Positions 1-6,760 of a stretch of DNA of 12,852 nucleotides are shown here, piece by piece (position 1 is the stretch's first letter; every line of letters starts with the position of its first letter). This DNA comes from Anaerolineales bacterium (GTDB taxonomy: Bacteria > Chloroflexota > Anaerolineae > Anaerolineales > E44-bin32). Below the pieces are notes generated by a model. It did not search any database. It had not been told where the DNA came from and saw nothing but the letters and a program-made list of their open reading frames with translations. The stretch lies in assembly GCA_030606845.1 (NCBI GenBank), contig JAUWFP010000035.1, forward strand, positions 1-12,852, written 5' to 3'. The position numbers and the translations under genes were made by a program.

Positions 1-347
1 TGCAGCACCTCATCCATCCGCTGGTCGAGATCACCAACGCCATACATCCAACCGTAAAAGCGCAGGTTCTGCTCAGCGGAAAGATCACCGTACAGTAAAG
101 GTTGATGGGAAACAACACCCAGCCGCCGTCGTACAGCCGCGGCTTCTGCTGGTAAATGATGCCCGGCCACAATCACCTCGCCCATTTTAGGGCGGGAGAG
201 GGTGGCAAGAATGCGCAGAAAAGTCGTCTTCCCGGCTCCGTTAGGACCCAATAAAGCGACGAACTCACCTTTCACAACCTGAAAATCCAGGCCGCGCAGA
301 ACAGGTTTCGGCCCGAACGTCTTTACCAGACGCCTGACCTTAATCAT
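1..347 (-). CDS. ccmA: Cytochrome c maturation ABC ATPase CcmA (partial, 3' end off window)
   Basis: ATP-binding subunit of the CcmAB transporter, whose ATP hydrolysis releases heme-loaded CcmE from CcmC/CcmD at the inner membrane. Only the first 115 codons are present; the window edge removes the signature motif, Walker B and H-loop. Visible: Walker A GPNGAGKT at residues 34-41 and the Q-loop region SHQPLLYGDLSAEQNLRFYG around 80-99, a CcmA-like segment. The ATG at 345-347 lies inside the 3' end of the upstream cytochrome gene (8 bp overlap), implying translational coupling. Assignment to CcmA rather than another ABC ATPase rests mainly on its place as the last visible gene of a ccm operon. 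ccmB and ccmC would be expected next, beyond the edge. Confidence 0.85.
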   Translation of the reverse strand, partial: MIKVRRLVKTFGPKPVLRGLDFQVVKGEFVALLGPNGAGKTTFLRILATLSRPKMGEVIVAGHHLPAEAAAVRRRLGVVSHQPLLYGDLSAEQNLRFYGWMYGVGDLDQRMDEVL

Positions 348-2178
348 GCTCCGCCGACTCAAGGAGTGCCTTTAAGGTGCGCTTGAGATCCTCGCGACGT
401 TCCTTGTAGACCGTTTCTTTGATCTCTCCTGCCTCGAACCTATCATCTAACGCGGCGATTGCGCGTATTAGCGCTTCGCGATCGCGGGGTTCATCGAGAG
501 CGGGTTCATCATCTGGCTCAACGGTTGACCCCTGTCCTTGCGACCATCTCCACCAAATAAAGAAGATGGCGATTAAGGTTAGCCCCAATGCAGTGCCGCC
601 GACGATCAAGTTGGTTGTTGAAGAAGAATCCGTCTTTGCAGGGTGCCTGCCCGAGAGACGCAGTTCCAGTATTTCGCCCTGGTCAAGCGGGTCCATCCTG
701 TAACTTTCCATGACCAACCCGCCCATATCGCGCGCGCCCACTTCGACCAACCCCTCACCACTAATTGAGGGAGGGCCCTGCGTCTTCAATATGACGATCG
801 CTTCAACGGGGTAGTCTACGGGCTGCTGATACTCAAGACTGCGTTCGTAGGGTAGCGTGAAACTGAAGTAGGTCTCTACTGCATCCCCGGGAATGAACGC
901 CTCGTGCATCACAAAGCCATCTGTGTCTTCTGTGAAGCGCATCAACTCAGGCGAGTCAGCGAAATACAGATTGCTGAAGTCCTTCGGCAACGTAACTCGA
1001 ATATCATTAAACCCATCTTGTCCAGAAATCGTTCGGTCGCCGGTATTCTTCATCAGCAGCAATTCGGAAACTTCAACTACACCTTCGATAGAGTAGTCGA
1101 AGATCAGATGCAATCGGTCGACAACGAGGTTGCTGTCATCCGTTGTGGTTTCGTAAACCGTCAAGGGAAGCACAAGTGAGAGGCTGTCCTCCAGCATATG
1201 CCCTGCCGTGTTGAAATACTGTACCCCTTGGTACTCCGTTAAAGCGCCAAAGATGCGGCCGGGGACGATCTCTAAATCCTGGACTTCAAACATGCCGTCG
1301 GCATCGACCGGGATTTCCCTTTCGAATACCAATTGATTTCCATCGAAGGCAATAAACGTAACCATCAAGCCGTGCGGGAGATCCGCGCCCGCCGTTCCGT
1401 TTTCGATTGAGCCGTATACCGACCCAGTGTTCACATCAGAGGTTGGTTCCGCTGCTTCGATTTCCTCGCCATAGGCGAGTGTGCGCACATAAGCTGCTGC
1501 GGCCAAGCGTTCGCTCTCGCTAAGCGCTCCCTCCAGCGCCGGCATCGAGCCTACACCATGGGTAATCACTGTATAGAAATCATCGAGTGATGTTTTGGTG
1601 AAAAGCGCCGCATCACGAAGGTTCACAGCAGGCGCCAGGGCTTCCCCGCGCTCACCATGGCAGTCGACGCAAGTCTCTTGATAAACAACCGCACCCTGCT
1701 CGAGTTGGTCCGACGAAACGCTCAGTGAAAGTGCATAGGCGACCACATCCCAGCGTTGCGTATCGCTCAAATTCACGAAGGGAGGCATGAACTGTTCCAT
1801 CCTGCCCTGTGTGACGGTAAGATACCAATCGGAAGGAAGCACGCCAGAGGCGAATGCTGGATCTCCTAACAGAGGAGGCCGGACCTCCAGATTATCGGAC
1901 ATCACGCCACCCCCCAACCCAGCGGGGCCATGGCAGGGCTCACAGTTTTCCAGATAAAGCTGCTCCCCCTTGCTCAGATCCGGCGGCATCTCCGGCGTTG
2001 AGCGTTCTTCCGTCCGTGTTGCCTGTGGCTCAGGTGCGGGGCGCTGCTGCGTTGCTTGAGGTATTTGTTCAGCGGCCTGACGGGTCGCCAGCTCCGGAGG
2101 CGGTGTGACATCCTCGGAGAGTGAACATCCTGTCAATATGAGAAGAATACTTAGGAATAGGAAGACATTTCGTTTCAC
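340..2178 (-). CDS. Diheme c-type cytochrome lipoprotein with beta domains, C-terminal TM and cytosolic coil
   Basis: A 612-residue predicted electron-transfer protein of unknown partner. The N-terminus is a lipoprotein signal with lipobox LTGC (lipidated Cys18), followed by a Pro/Gln/Thr-rich linker to about 68. Two class I cytochrome c domains follow: CEPCH at 79-83 with likely axial Met131, and CVDCH at 170-174 with likely Met212. Residues 250-345 resemble a carboxypeptidase-regulatory-like beta sandwich, and 345-510 form a further beta-rich region I cannot name. A membrane helix spans about 523-545, and a charged helical tail (566-610) should be cytosolic. The protein is thus anchored at both ends. 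It starts with GTG overlapping the TGA of the upstream zinc-ribbon gene (4 bp), with a strong SD (GGAGGAG). The tail resembles the coil of that zinc-ribbon neighbour. Heme attachment presumably depends on the surrounding ccm genes. The cytochrome domains are certain; the redox role is not known. Confidence 0.9.
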   Translation of the reverse strand: MKRNVFLFLSILLILTGCSLSEDVTPPPELATRQAAEQIPQATQQRPAPEPQATRTEERSTPEMPPDLSKGEQLYLENCEPCHGPAGLGGGVMSDNLEVRPPLLGDPAFASGVLPSDWYLTVTQGRMEQFMPPFVNLSDTQRWDVVAYALSLSVSSDQLEQGAVVYQETCVDCHGERGEALAPAVNLRDAALFTKTSLDDFYTVITHGVGSMPALEGALSESERLAAAAYVRTLAYGEEIEAAEPTSDVNTGSVYGSIENGTAGADLPHGLMVTFIAFDGNQLVFEREIPVDADGMFEVQDLEIVPGRIFGALTEYQGVQYFNTAGHMLEDSLSLVLPLTVYETTTDDSNLVVDRLHLIFDYSIEGVVEVSELLLMKNTGDRTISGQDGFNDIRVTLPKDFSNLYFADSPELMRFTEDTDGFVMHEAFIPGDAVETYFSFTLPYERSLEYQQPVDYPVEAIVILKTQGPPSISGEGLVEVGARDMGGLVMESYRMDPLDQGEILELRLSGRHPAKTDSSSTTNLIVGGTALGLTLIAIFFIWWRWSQGQGSTVEPDDEPALDEPRDREALIRAIAALDDRFEAGEIKETVYKERREDLKRTLKALLESAEHD

Positions 2179-2642
2179 GCTTGCTCCTCCGCTTCAGCCA
2201 GCGTGTTACCGCAGCGAATGCAGAATAAATCATCCGCCTTAACTTCAGATCCACAGGATGGACAGAAACCACCGTTCCCGTTGTCCTTATCACTCCTGAT
2301 CTGAGTTATGGCCGCTTCGATCTCATCGTCTATTTCGTCCCCTTCAGGGGACACATCACCACCTGCATTCAAGACATCGATCCGGCGCAAAATATCTGCT
2401 CCCTTTTTCATCAGGGCTTGCCGCTGCTCCCGGTAATCCTCCTCCAGGATCTTCCCGGTATTGAAGTCCATTTCCAGCTCCTGCAGACTATTCAGCACTC
2501 GATCGCGGCCGGCTTGAAGCTCGGAGGACAGCCGTTCCGCATCGGTTACACCCTTACCTCGATGCTGTATTAAGGGGATGGCGACAAACGCCACCGTCAG
2601 CAGCGTCAACGCTAGCCCAGCGAGTATCGAGCCTATATCCAT
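2175..2642 (-). CDS. Membrane-anchored coil and zinc-ribbon protein, CcmI-like position
   Basis: A 155-residue protein of unproven function. One N-terminal membrane helix (about 5-26) is followed by an amphipathic coil (45-86) with a pattern L-x2-DF-x2-G-x-I-x-E-x2-Y-x-E-x-R. An acidic linker (100-112) leads to a C-terminal zinc ribbon with C127, C130, C141 and C144. The TM plus coil resembles the N-terminal membrane segment of CcmI-type maturation proteins, but there is no TPR domain and the ribbon is extra. If the coil and ribbon are cytosolic, as zinc ribbons usually are, this is not a periplasmic apocytochrome chaperone of the classical kind. The ATG at 2640-2642 has a good SD (GAGGAGAAGG). 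The stop overlaps the GTG of the cytochrome gene. A CcmI analogue is one reading; a generic zinc-ribbon membrane protein is the other. Confidence 0.8.
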   Translation of the reverse strand: MDIGSILAGLALTLLTVAFVAIPLIQHRGKGVTDAERLSSELQAGRDRVLNSLQELEMDFNTGKILEEDYREQRQALMKKGADILRRIDVLNAGGDVSPEGDEIDDEIEAAITQIRSDKDNGNGGFCPSCGSEVKADDLFCIRCGNTLAEAEEQA

Positions 2643-2674
2643 ATTTGTACCTTCTCCTCATTCGTTTCACATCG

Positions 2675-2717
2675 TCCCATTACTGAGCGCCTGGAATTCT
2701 CATTTTTCGTAATGGGA
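2675..2717 (-). repeat. Two-part inverted repeat inside the ccm operon
   Basis: Perfect 9-bp arms TCCCATTAC (2675-2683) and GTAATGGGA (2709-2717), with a second 4-bp stem TGAG (2684-2687) and CTCA (2699-2702) stacked directly on the first arm. It fills much of the 99-bp gap between the ccmG-like gene and the zinc-ribbon gene. No U-tract follows on the minus strand. It may be a processing or stability element that sets unequal expression of the two halves of the operon. Confidence 0.5.
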
Positions 2718-2741
2718 AACGTGCAATCCTCAAAGCGACTT

Positions 2742-3326
2742 TCATTTTTGCTCAGCCATCACCGTTTCAATTTGATTGACGATCTCGTCGAGCGATAAAT
2801 AGGGTCCAATCTTCACAGCCGCCAATCGACCATCTGGCCCGATGATGTAAGTCTCCGGCACACCGAGCGTGCGGAATGCCTGCGAGATTCGTGTCCCCAG
2901 ATCGGGACCGTTCGGATAAGTAACGCCAAATTTCGCCAGGTAGCCTCGGGCTTCAGTTTCCGTATCCACGTAGTCCACACCCAGAAAAACCACACCTTGA
3001 TCCTTGTACAGCTGGTATGCCTGTTCTAATTCAACGGCCTCTTGCTCGCAAGGTTTGCACCAGGACGCCCAGAAATTGACCACGATAATCTGGCCATGGA
3101 GATCGGCGAAATCGATCTCATCTCCTTCGAAAGTGGTCAGAACCAAATCGGGAACACGGTCTCCAACCTTGATAGACCCTCGTTGGGAACGTACTAAACC
3201 TATGCCCAGGACAGCCAGAAGCCCCAGAACGAACAGCCACACGAGCACAACGCCCCATTTCGGCCGCGATGTTTTCCCAGGCGATTCTTCGTTATTCTCC
3301 GCTGTTGAGTTATCGATAATTTCCAT
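2742..3326 (-). CDS. ccmG: CcmG/TlpA-type membrane-anchored thiol-disulfide oxidoreductase
   Basis: A thioredoxin-fold reductant that keeps the CXXCH cysteines of apocytochromes, or the CcmH cysteines, reduced outside the cytoplasm. It has 194 residues. A short cytosolic N-terminus precedes one membrane helix (about 24-45), followed by the AhpC-TSA/redoxin-like domain. The active site NFWASWCKPC gives the CXXC pair C90/C93, and the cis-proline loop is GVPETYII with P157. Length and topology fit CcmG, ResA and TlpA. Its position directly after ccmH favours the CcmG role. The ATG start lies 17 nt after the ccmH stop, with a weak upstream GAGG. A 99-bp gap with a long inverted repeat separates it from the next gene. 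Fold and activity class are secure; the exact partner is inferred from context. Confidence 0.92.
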   Translation of the reverse strand: MEIIDNSTAENNEESPGKTSRPKWGVVLVWLFVLGLLAVLGIGLVRSQRGSIKVGDRVPDLVLTTFEGDEIDFADLHGQIIVVNFWASWCKPCEQEAVELEQAYQLYKDQGVVFLGVDYVDTETEARGYLAKFGVTYPNGPDLGTRISQAFRTLGVPETYIIGPDGRLAAVKIGPYLSLDEIVNQIETVMAEQK

Positions 3327-3343
3327 ACGGCAAATCCTCGCTC

Positions 3344-3850
3344 CTATTCATCCCGCTGGCGCAGTTCCTGCTCCAATTGAGCAATATAGGGATCATCACT
3401 CTCTACACTCACACCCTTACTCTTAGGAGCGGGCGGCTCAACTTTCCAAGCCCGCATAACCATGAAGAGGATGAGCGCCCCAATTACGAACAAGACTGGG
3501 GGTAGGATGTAAACAAGCGCATTGAATCCCTCCGCTGGTGGCTCGGCCAACACCCGCGGCCCATACTGATCGACGAAGTAGTCTTTGATCTGATCATCGC
3601 TCCAGCCCAACACCAGCTTCTCGCGGATGGTGGCTCGCCACTGCTCGCATGCTTGCGTCGGACATACATCCAACGGTATGTTTTCACACACCGGGCAATA
3701 GAGCTCACGGGCTATGGCGTTGACATCGTCGTCGGTAGGACCGCCATCTTGAGCAAACGCGGGAAGTGCAAACACCTGCGAGAGCAGAATAAAACCCAGT
3801 GTAATTCCCATCGCCATTTGAAACTTACGCATTAATAAACCTCTCCTCAC
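3344..3850 (-). CDS. ccmH: Cytochrome c maturation protein CcmH
   Basis: A thiol-redox component of the heme-ligation module, acting outside the membrane with CcmF and CcmG. A signal peptide ends near ALPAFAQ (28-34). The three-helix CcmH domain carries ELYCPVCENIPLDVC, with the reactive pair at C52 and C55 and extra cysteines C63 and C68. A membrane helix (about 112-133) and a short charged tail follow. The usual LRCxxC Arg is Tyr here. Length (168) is typical of a stand-alone CcmH without the CcmI part. The start is ambiguous. GTG at 3848-3850 overlaps the ccmF TGA by 4 bp and has an AAGGAG nearby. ATG at 3830-3832 (residue 7) has a GAGGAGAGG SD and gives a cleaner signal peptide. I report the longer form and regard the ATG as about equally likely. 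Confidence 0.93.
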   Translation of the reverse strand: MRRGLLMRKFQMAMGITLGFILLSQVFALPAFAQDGGPTDDDVNAIARELYCPVCENIPLDVCPTQACEQWRATIREKLVLGWSDDQIKDYFVDQYGPRVLAEPPAEGFNALVYILPPVLFVIGALILFMVMRAWKVEPPAPKSKGVSVESDDPYIAQLEQELRQRDE

Positions 3851-5898
3851 GTTCGGGTGCTCCTTGTTGCAGACGACGTCTTGTTCGCCCGCCTCCGACC
3901 ACTACTGACCCAAACCGCCACGATGGTTCCGAGACTGAAGACAATACCACCGATCCAGATGAAATTAACCAGCGGATTATGATAAACCTTGAAAGTCGCA
4001 TCGCTCCGGGAATCCGGGTCCAAACCCACCAGGATCACATAGAAGTCGTCCGCCAGCATGGACCGCGTGCCCGGGATGGTCACCGCTTGCTGCGAGTCGT
4101 AATAGTAATCTTTGCGCGGGTATAGTTCGTCCACAAATTTCCCGTCTTGATAAACAGAGACGACGGCTCGGGCGACATTGCGGCCATCGTTAGTGTCAAA
4201 TACCGAAATGTCGTCATAGGTCATCACGTAGCGTCCGAGCGTAACCTGCTCACCCCTGGAAAGCGTTGCTTGAGTCTCGGTTTGGTACACCTCAATTCCG
4301 ATGATGCCAAACGCCATCAGGACCACACCAAGATGGATGATATAGCCTCCATAGCGTCGGCGATTTCTCCCCACAAGACGCCATAAAGCCAGCGGTAGGT
4401 TTTCGCCGTGCTGCCTATGGCGCGCCATTACCCCTCGCCAGAATTCGTACAGCGTTACAAAGGCAACTAATGCCGCCGCTGTATACCCCAGGAGCGCTAT
4501 CGGATTTCGAATCCCGACGAAATAAAGGGTGAGGGGAACCAGTAAAGTGACAAGCGCGGGCTTCCACAGTGCTCGCCCGATAGTCTTCCAGGTGGTGCTT
4601 GCATAGGCGGATAGAGGGGCGATAGCCATCAGGATTAGCAGCCCAAGACCGAGCGGTCCATTTGCCCGCTCATAAAAGGGCGGGCCAACTGTGATTTTCT
4701 GACCCGTTATCAATTCGGATATCAACGGGAAAATCACACCCCAGAAGCTGACCACCAGGATACCCATGAAGAGAAAGTTGTTCAGCAGGAAGAGCGCCTC
4801 ACGTGAGAATACCGAAGTTAGAAAATTTTCGCCCTTCAGCATTTCCCAACGGTTAATCAACAGGCTGAGTGAAACAATAAATGTGCCCCCGATGAAAACG
4901 AAAAACATCGGCCCGATTGCGGACTTGGCGAAAGCATGTACAGAGGAGAGAACACCAGATCGGGAGAGAAACGTGCCGAAGAGCACCAGAGCATAGGTTA
5001 AAATGATCAACACCACATTCCAGTGCTTGAGCATACCTTTCTTCTCCTGGACCATTACAGAGTGTAGGAAGGCCGTCCCCGCGAGCCATGGTAATAAGGC
5101 GGCTATTTCCACCGGGTCCCAACCCCAGTAGCCACCCCAGCCGAGCACGTCGTAAGCCCAACGGCCGCCCAGGATTAACCCAAGCGAGAGGAATATCCAG
5201 GCAACCAGCGTCCAGCGGCGGGTGATGCGTATCCAGCGGTCGTCGCTGCGACGAGTGATCAACGCGGCCATCGCGAAGGCGTAGGGGATCACGTAGGCAA
5301 CAAAGCCCAGATAAAGCGCCGGGGGGTGGATGATCATACCCGGATGGCGCAGAAGAGGATTCAAACCCCGACCATCAGGCGGATTGAGCGGAACGGCGCC
5401 CGTAGGCTGCAGCATCGCCGTCACTTGCTGCCCGTCCGCAGAAAGCCATAATCGAGCAAAAGGATTCTCAAAGAAGACCACCAGGCTGAGGAAGAAAGCC
5501 AGGGTGATCATCGTGACCATGATGAACCACGGGAGCATTTCGCGATCACGATCCCATTTACGCAAACTGGCAGCGCTTGTAAACGCCGCCATAAGCCACG
5601 CCCAGAAGACCAGCGAACCCTCCTGTCCACCCCATAGAGCGGTAACTTTCAAGTAAGTGGGCATGGAATTACTCGTCACTGAGGCCACAAAGCCAATCTC
5701 GTAGTGCCCCGTAGCGAGCAGCCATATGATCGCCGCTGAGGCGACGGTTAATAATGGCCCTGTCAACAGCATTGCGTAGCGGCCGCTTTCCACGAATTCC
5801 GGCTTATTCTTTAATGCGCCGTATGCTGCCGCGCCAGCTCCATATAGCGAAGCCAAGAAAGTAAGCACCAGCACATAATAACCAATGTTCGCTATCAC
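3847..5898 (-). CDS. ccmF: Heme lyase subunit CcmF
   Basis: A polytopic membrane protein that transfers heme from CcmE to the CXXCH motif of apocytochromes. It has 683 residues, the usual CcmF size, with many membrane helices along the chain. The tryptophan-rich WWD signature WGGYWGWDPVE is at 254-264. Conserved histidines appear at H191 (IIHPP), H279 (FLHS), H321 (SSVHAFA) and H522 (YIIHLG), matching in order and spacing the four CcmF histidines that ligate the resident heme b and the WWD-bound heme. The large hydrophilic loop near 540-640 precedes the last helix. The ATG has a GAGGAGA SD about 8 nt upstream. The stop overlaps the GTG of ccmH. The C-terminus is rich in Arg, Ser and Thr. Confidence 0.97.
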   Translation of the reverse strand: MIANIGYYVLVLTFLASLYGAGAAAYGALKNKPEFVESGRYAMLLTGPLLTVASAAIIWLLATGHYEIGFVASVTSNSMPTYLKVTALWGGQEGSLVFWAWLMAAFTSAASLRKWDRDREMLPWFIMVTMITLAFFLSLVVFFENPFARLWLSADGQQVTAMLQPTGAVPLNPPDGRGLNPLLRHPGMIIHPPALYLGFVAYVIPYAFAMAALITRRSDDRWIRITRRWTLVAWIFLSLGLILGGRWAYDVLGWGGYWGWDPVEIAALLPWLAGTAFLHSVMVQEKKGMLKHWNVVLIILTYALVLFGTFLSRSGVLSSVHAFAKSAIGPMFFVFIGGTFIVSLSLLINRWEMLKGENFLTSVFSREALFLLNNFLFMGILVVSFWGVIFPLISELITGQKITVGPPFYERANGPLGLGLLILMAIAPLSAYASTTWKTIGRALWKPALVTLLVPLTLYFVGIRNPIALLGYTAAALVAFVTLYEFWRGVMARHRQHGENLPLALWRLVGRNRRRYGGYIIHLGVVLMAFGIIGIEVYQTETQATLSRGEQVTLGRYVMTYDDISVFDTNDGRNVARAVVSVYQDGKFVDELYPRKDYYYDSQQAVTIPGTRSMLADDFYVILVGLDPDSRSDATFKVYHNPLVNFIWIGGIVFSLGTIVAVWVSSGRRRANKTSSATRSTRT

Positions 5899-5983
5899 GT
5901 TTTGTCTCTCCTCTTAAGACATAAATTTATATGTACGTAAGGCGATACTCACCATGAGGAAACTAGCGCCGCAGGGGGTAGAC

Positions 5984-6490
5984 TTATCCGTCTTCGGCTT
6001 GCAAGGGGACATCACCTTCATAGCGGGTGGGGCACTTGAGAAGTAATTCATCGGCATGGAAGATGCCGTCCTCTCCCATTCTGCCCGTCACAATCGCCTG
6101 GGCCTCATCACGGAGCAGATCCGGCATGACGCCGATGTATTCCACCTCTAGCCGTGTGGCTTGCGGATCTTCCAACGCGATGTGCAGCGTCTCGGCCAGT
6201 CCGCCGGCTTTCTCAATCTCGTCCAGATCTGCGGGCACATTGGCTATGGTGAAACGAAGCGTTAGATTCTTGATATCGTACTGAATCGTGTCGCCATCTA
6301 CTACGCCCGAAATCTTAATATCCCGATCTCCTACAGCATCACCTTTGGCTAATAATTCGTCAATCGTCAAATAATATTGCGCGGCGGCTTGGGTTGAGGA
6401 TGCGATTAGATACACAATCGCGGCGACGATCAATAAACCACCAAGTATAAATTTCCACCGACCAGGGTTTGCCTTTGCCACTTCGGTCAT
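5984..6490 (-). CDS. ccmE: Heme chaperone CcmE, CxxxY variant
   Basis: A heme-shuttling chaperone: it accepts heme from CcmC and passes it to CcmF. It has 168 residues with an N-terminal signal anchor (about 13-32), then the OB-fold core (YYLTIDELLAKGD near 39, GVVDGDTI near 62, and IVTGRMGEDGIFHADELLLK to 152). The heme-binding site is CPTRY at 153-157, so Cys153 stands where most CcmE have the heme-linking His, with the conserved Tyr157 kept. This is the CxxxY form known from some archaea and sulfate reducers. The ATG is preceded by GGAGGG at 6 nt spacing. It is the first gene of the ccm operon, and its leader carries a strong hairpin. An 85-bp gap separates it from ccmF. Confidence 0.95.
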   Translation of the reverse strand: MTEVAKANPGRWKFILGGLLIVAAIVYLIASSTQAAAQYYLTIDELLAKGDAVGDRDIKISGVVDGDTIQYDIKNLTLRFTIANVPADLDEIEKAGGLAETLHIALEDPQATRLEVEYIGVMPDLLRDEAQAIVTGRMGEDGIFHADELLLKCPTRYEGDVPLQAEDG

Positions 6491-6511
6491 CCTTTACCCT
6501 CCAGTTATTCA

Positions 6512-6542
6512 GCCGCTATTCTCGTTGCCACGAGAGAGCGGC
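6512..6542 (-). promoter_or_regulatory. Leader hairpin just upstream of ccmE
   Basis: Two nested perfect 6-bp inverted repeats: outer GCCGCT (6512-6517) with AGCGGC (6537-6542), inner TCTCGT (6520-6525) with ACGAGA (6530-6535). They are separated by a 2x1 internal loop and closed by a 4-nt loop. In the minus-strand transcript the structure ends 9 nt before the ccmE SD. There is no U-tract, so it is not a simple terminator. A role in translation control or mRNA stability is inferred. Confidence 0.55.
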
Positions 6543-6608
6543 GGGGAAGTATTACCTTTCACTGCTTTCTCGTTCCTTGATCACTATTCCAAACTAGGTG
6601 ACGCGATA

Positions 6609-6635
6609 CAATCGGAGGCTAAATGTCTCCGATTG
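6609..6635. repeat. Inverted repeat between ccmE and the zinc-ribbon gene
   Basis: Perfect 9-bp arms CAATCGGAG (6609-6617) and CTCCGATTG (6627-6635). The stem can extend to 11 bp on the plus strand through one G-U and one C-G pair, leaving a 5-nt loop. No T-run follows on either strand. It could be an operator for the ccm promoter region or a transcript-end structure. No convincing -35/-10 pair was found in the 270-bp gap that holds it. Confidence 0.5.
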
Positions 6636-6712
6636 GGAATCATTACATTAATAGATTAAGGGGACATGAACATCAGAATATTAGAAGATGAGAAGTTGCC
6701 ACACCTGACTGC

Positions 6713-6756
6713 ACGAAGGTTTTCGAGGTTAGAAGAATTAGAATAGGTACCTTCGT
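6713..6756 (-). repeat. Inverted repeat just after the zinc-ribbon gene stop
   Basis: Arms ACGAAGGT (6713-6720) and ACCTTCGT (6749-6756) with 28 nt between them. They begin 4 nt past the stop codon of the minus-strand gene at 6761. The long loop and missing T-tract make it a weak terminator candidate. Confidence 0.3.
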
Positions 6757-6760
6757 AACT

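Noticed and set aside
5921..5930. ATAAATTTAT palindrome and a TATAAA-like box before ccmF
   Set aside because: Short AT-rich palindrome; no matching -35, so an internal promoter is not supported.
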